Part shown: positions 63,253 to 64,000 of the stretch, piece after piece
Position numbering within the stretch: position 1 is the first letter of the stretch
Layout of the letters: every line of letters begins with the position of its first letter
NCBI GenBank assembly: GCA_013407085.1
Contig: JACCGJ010006017.1
Span: 1 to 64,000, forward strand
Direction of reading: 5' to 3'
Source of the DNA: Atriophallophorus winterbourni
Lineage: Eukaryota > Platyhelminthes > Trematoda > Plagiorchiida > Microphallidae
Length of the DNA stretch: 64,000 nucleotides
Notes under the pieces: generated by a model
The model's database searches: none
Seen by the model: only the letters and a program-made list of their open reading frames with translations
Told to the model about the DNA's origin: nothing
Position numbers and translations under genes: made by a program

Positions 63253-64000
63253 ATGATTGCCAACAAGTGCCTAAAAAAATCTTGTTGCAGAAAAGTATTA
63301 AATGGCATTGAATGTAATACTTGCAAGAGATGGGCACATCCGAAGTGTTCAGGGATACATCCCGAGCACTATAAGGTGTATGTTACTCACCGTTGGCTCC
63401 AATGGATATGTAGTGAGTGCCAATGGGCAGCTAAAAAAGCATTTTCCGAAAAGGCTAAAAATGCTCGCTCTCGGCAATACAGCACAGCTTCTAAGGTTAG
63501 TGTTGATAGATCTTTTGCTGAAGTTGTACGTCAGAGTATCACTGCTAGCCCAGCGGTACAAACAACGACCTCCAAAGAAATTACGGCGAGTAAAAATCCC
63601 AAGCTTACAAAGTCACGCAAAAGGACTAAAAAGGTTAAGGCACCGGATCAAGCGGCCAAGCCAAATGTCACATCCCAGACCCCGTCTTCCAAGCCTTCGA
63701 AGCCACGTAAAAGTAGGAACAAGGCACAGACAGGTCGTAAAGAGGTAGACACTAGAAAATTTGACTCTCAGTCAAATTTACTTGCTACTGTCGTTTCGAG
63801 TCTCGCTAAGTTATCCAAAGATCTGGAGCAGCTTAAATCGGCTCGTCAGGGAATACGAGATAAATCTCGTAACATCCTGGTGCTTAATCAGGATGAACCC
63901 TATATACGCGAAGCTAAAACGCGTAAGTCACTCGACCGGAGTTGTATCAGAAATCTGCTCCGTAAGGTTGGTATGCGCCCAGATACGCCACTAAGCCGTG
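63253..64000 (+). CDS. CR1-like ORF1 with PHD finger, cut by the window end
   Basis: Open for 249 codons from ATG 63253 to the last base, with no stop. The N terminus holds a C4HC3 PHD-type finger: C6, C11, C21, C24, H29, C32, C53, C56 (GIECNTCKRWAHPKCSG, then WICSEC). A lysine-rich basic region follows (PKLTKSRKRTKKVKAPDQ), then a coiled coil (SNLLATVVSSLAKLSKDLEQ) and ILVLNQDEPYIREAKTRK. It belongs to the same family as the decayed element at 46560-50586 and is a different branch from 36327-37712. The short frames in other phases here are shadows of it. Confidence 0.85.
   Translation, partial: MIANKCLKKSCCRKVLNGIECNTCKRWAHPKCSGIHPEHYKVYVTHRWLQWICSECQWAAKKAFSEKAKNARSRQYSTASKVSVDRSFAEVVRQSITASPAVQTTTSKEITASKNPKLTKSRKRTKKVKAPDQAAKPNVTSQTPSSKPSKPRKSRNKAQTGRKEVDTRKFDSQSNLLATVVSSLAKLSKDLEQLKSARQGIRDKSRNILVLNQDEPYIREAKTRKSLDRSCIRNLLRKVGMRPDTPLSR

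Overview
The window looks like repeat-rich nuclear DNA of a flatworm, most likely a parasitic trematode. I infer this from AT-rich sequence, one multi-exon gene with kilobase introns, and a dense mixture of CR1-like non-LTR retrotransposons (some with PHD-finger ORF1 proteins), Ty3/gypsy fragments, a Penelope-like element (PLE) and hammerhead-ribozyme repeats. No prokaryotic operons, rRNA or CRISPR are visible. Species cannot be fixed from sequence reading alone.

Only one cellular gene is supported. It lies on the + strand, 9654-23725, in five exons whose splice sites and phases all agree (9654-10084, 14649-14976, 19030-19298, 20513-20930, 23357-23725). It encodes a predicted 604-residue single-pass membrane protein: signal peptide, an unrecognised 250-residue ectodomain, three EGF-like modules, a thrombospondin type 1 repeat with a WxxWxxWxxC motif, a stalk, one transmembrane helix and a 12-residue tail. 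Its introns carry decayed retrotransposons and ribozyme repeats.

Layout. 1-1850: two CR1-type reverse transcriptase (RT) remnants, tail to tail. 3479-3990: PLE remnant. 4120-6275: tandem array of a ~230-bp repeat carrying a hammerhead core. 6330-7385: non-LTR RT remnant with a zinc finger. 9654-23725: the host gene. 24205-26265: Ty3/gypsy fragments in an abnormal pol-then-gag order. 26930-28170: CR1 fragments. 28178-31930: two hammerhead ribozymes 256 bp apart, then a PLE with an intact RT plus GIY-YIG ORF between two ~868-bp direct repeats. 33131-37800 and 37840-41990: two nearly intact CR1-like elements of different families, both on the - strand. 42118-44090: a broken + strand copy of the second family. 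44897-45475: Ty3 integrase tail. 46560-50586: decayed PHD-ORF1 CR1 element. 50590-51690: inverted cluster of hammerhead repeats. 54205-61907: three-level nest (Ty3 integrase, interrupted by a CR1, itself interrupted by another CR1-like element). 63253-64000: a PHD-finger ORF1 cut by the window end.

The most interesting theme is hammerhead ribozymes. At least three sequence families are present: one beside the PLE, one in the tandem array and its dispersed relatives, and a variant with a different stem II. Two copies (28440-28482 and 50921-50954, - strand) keep all the core bases and stems needed for a cleavage prediction. Hammerheads in PLEs and in small retrozymes are established knowledge; the arrangements here are read from this sequence.
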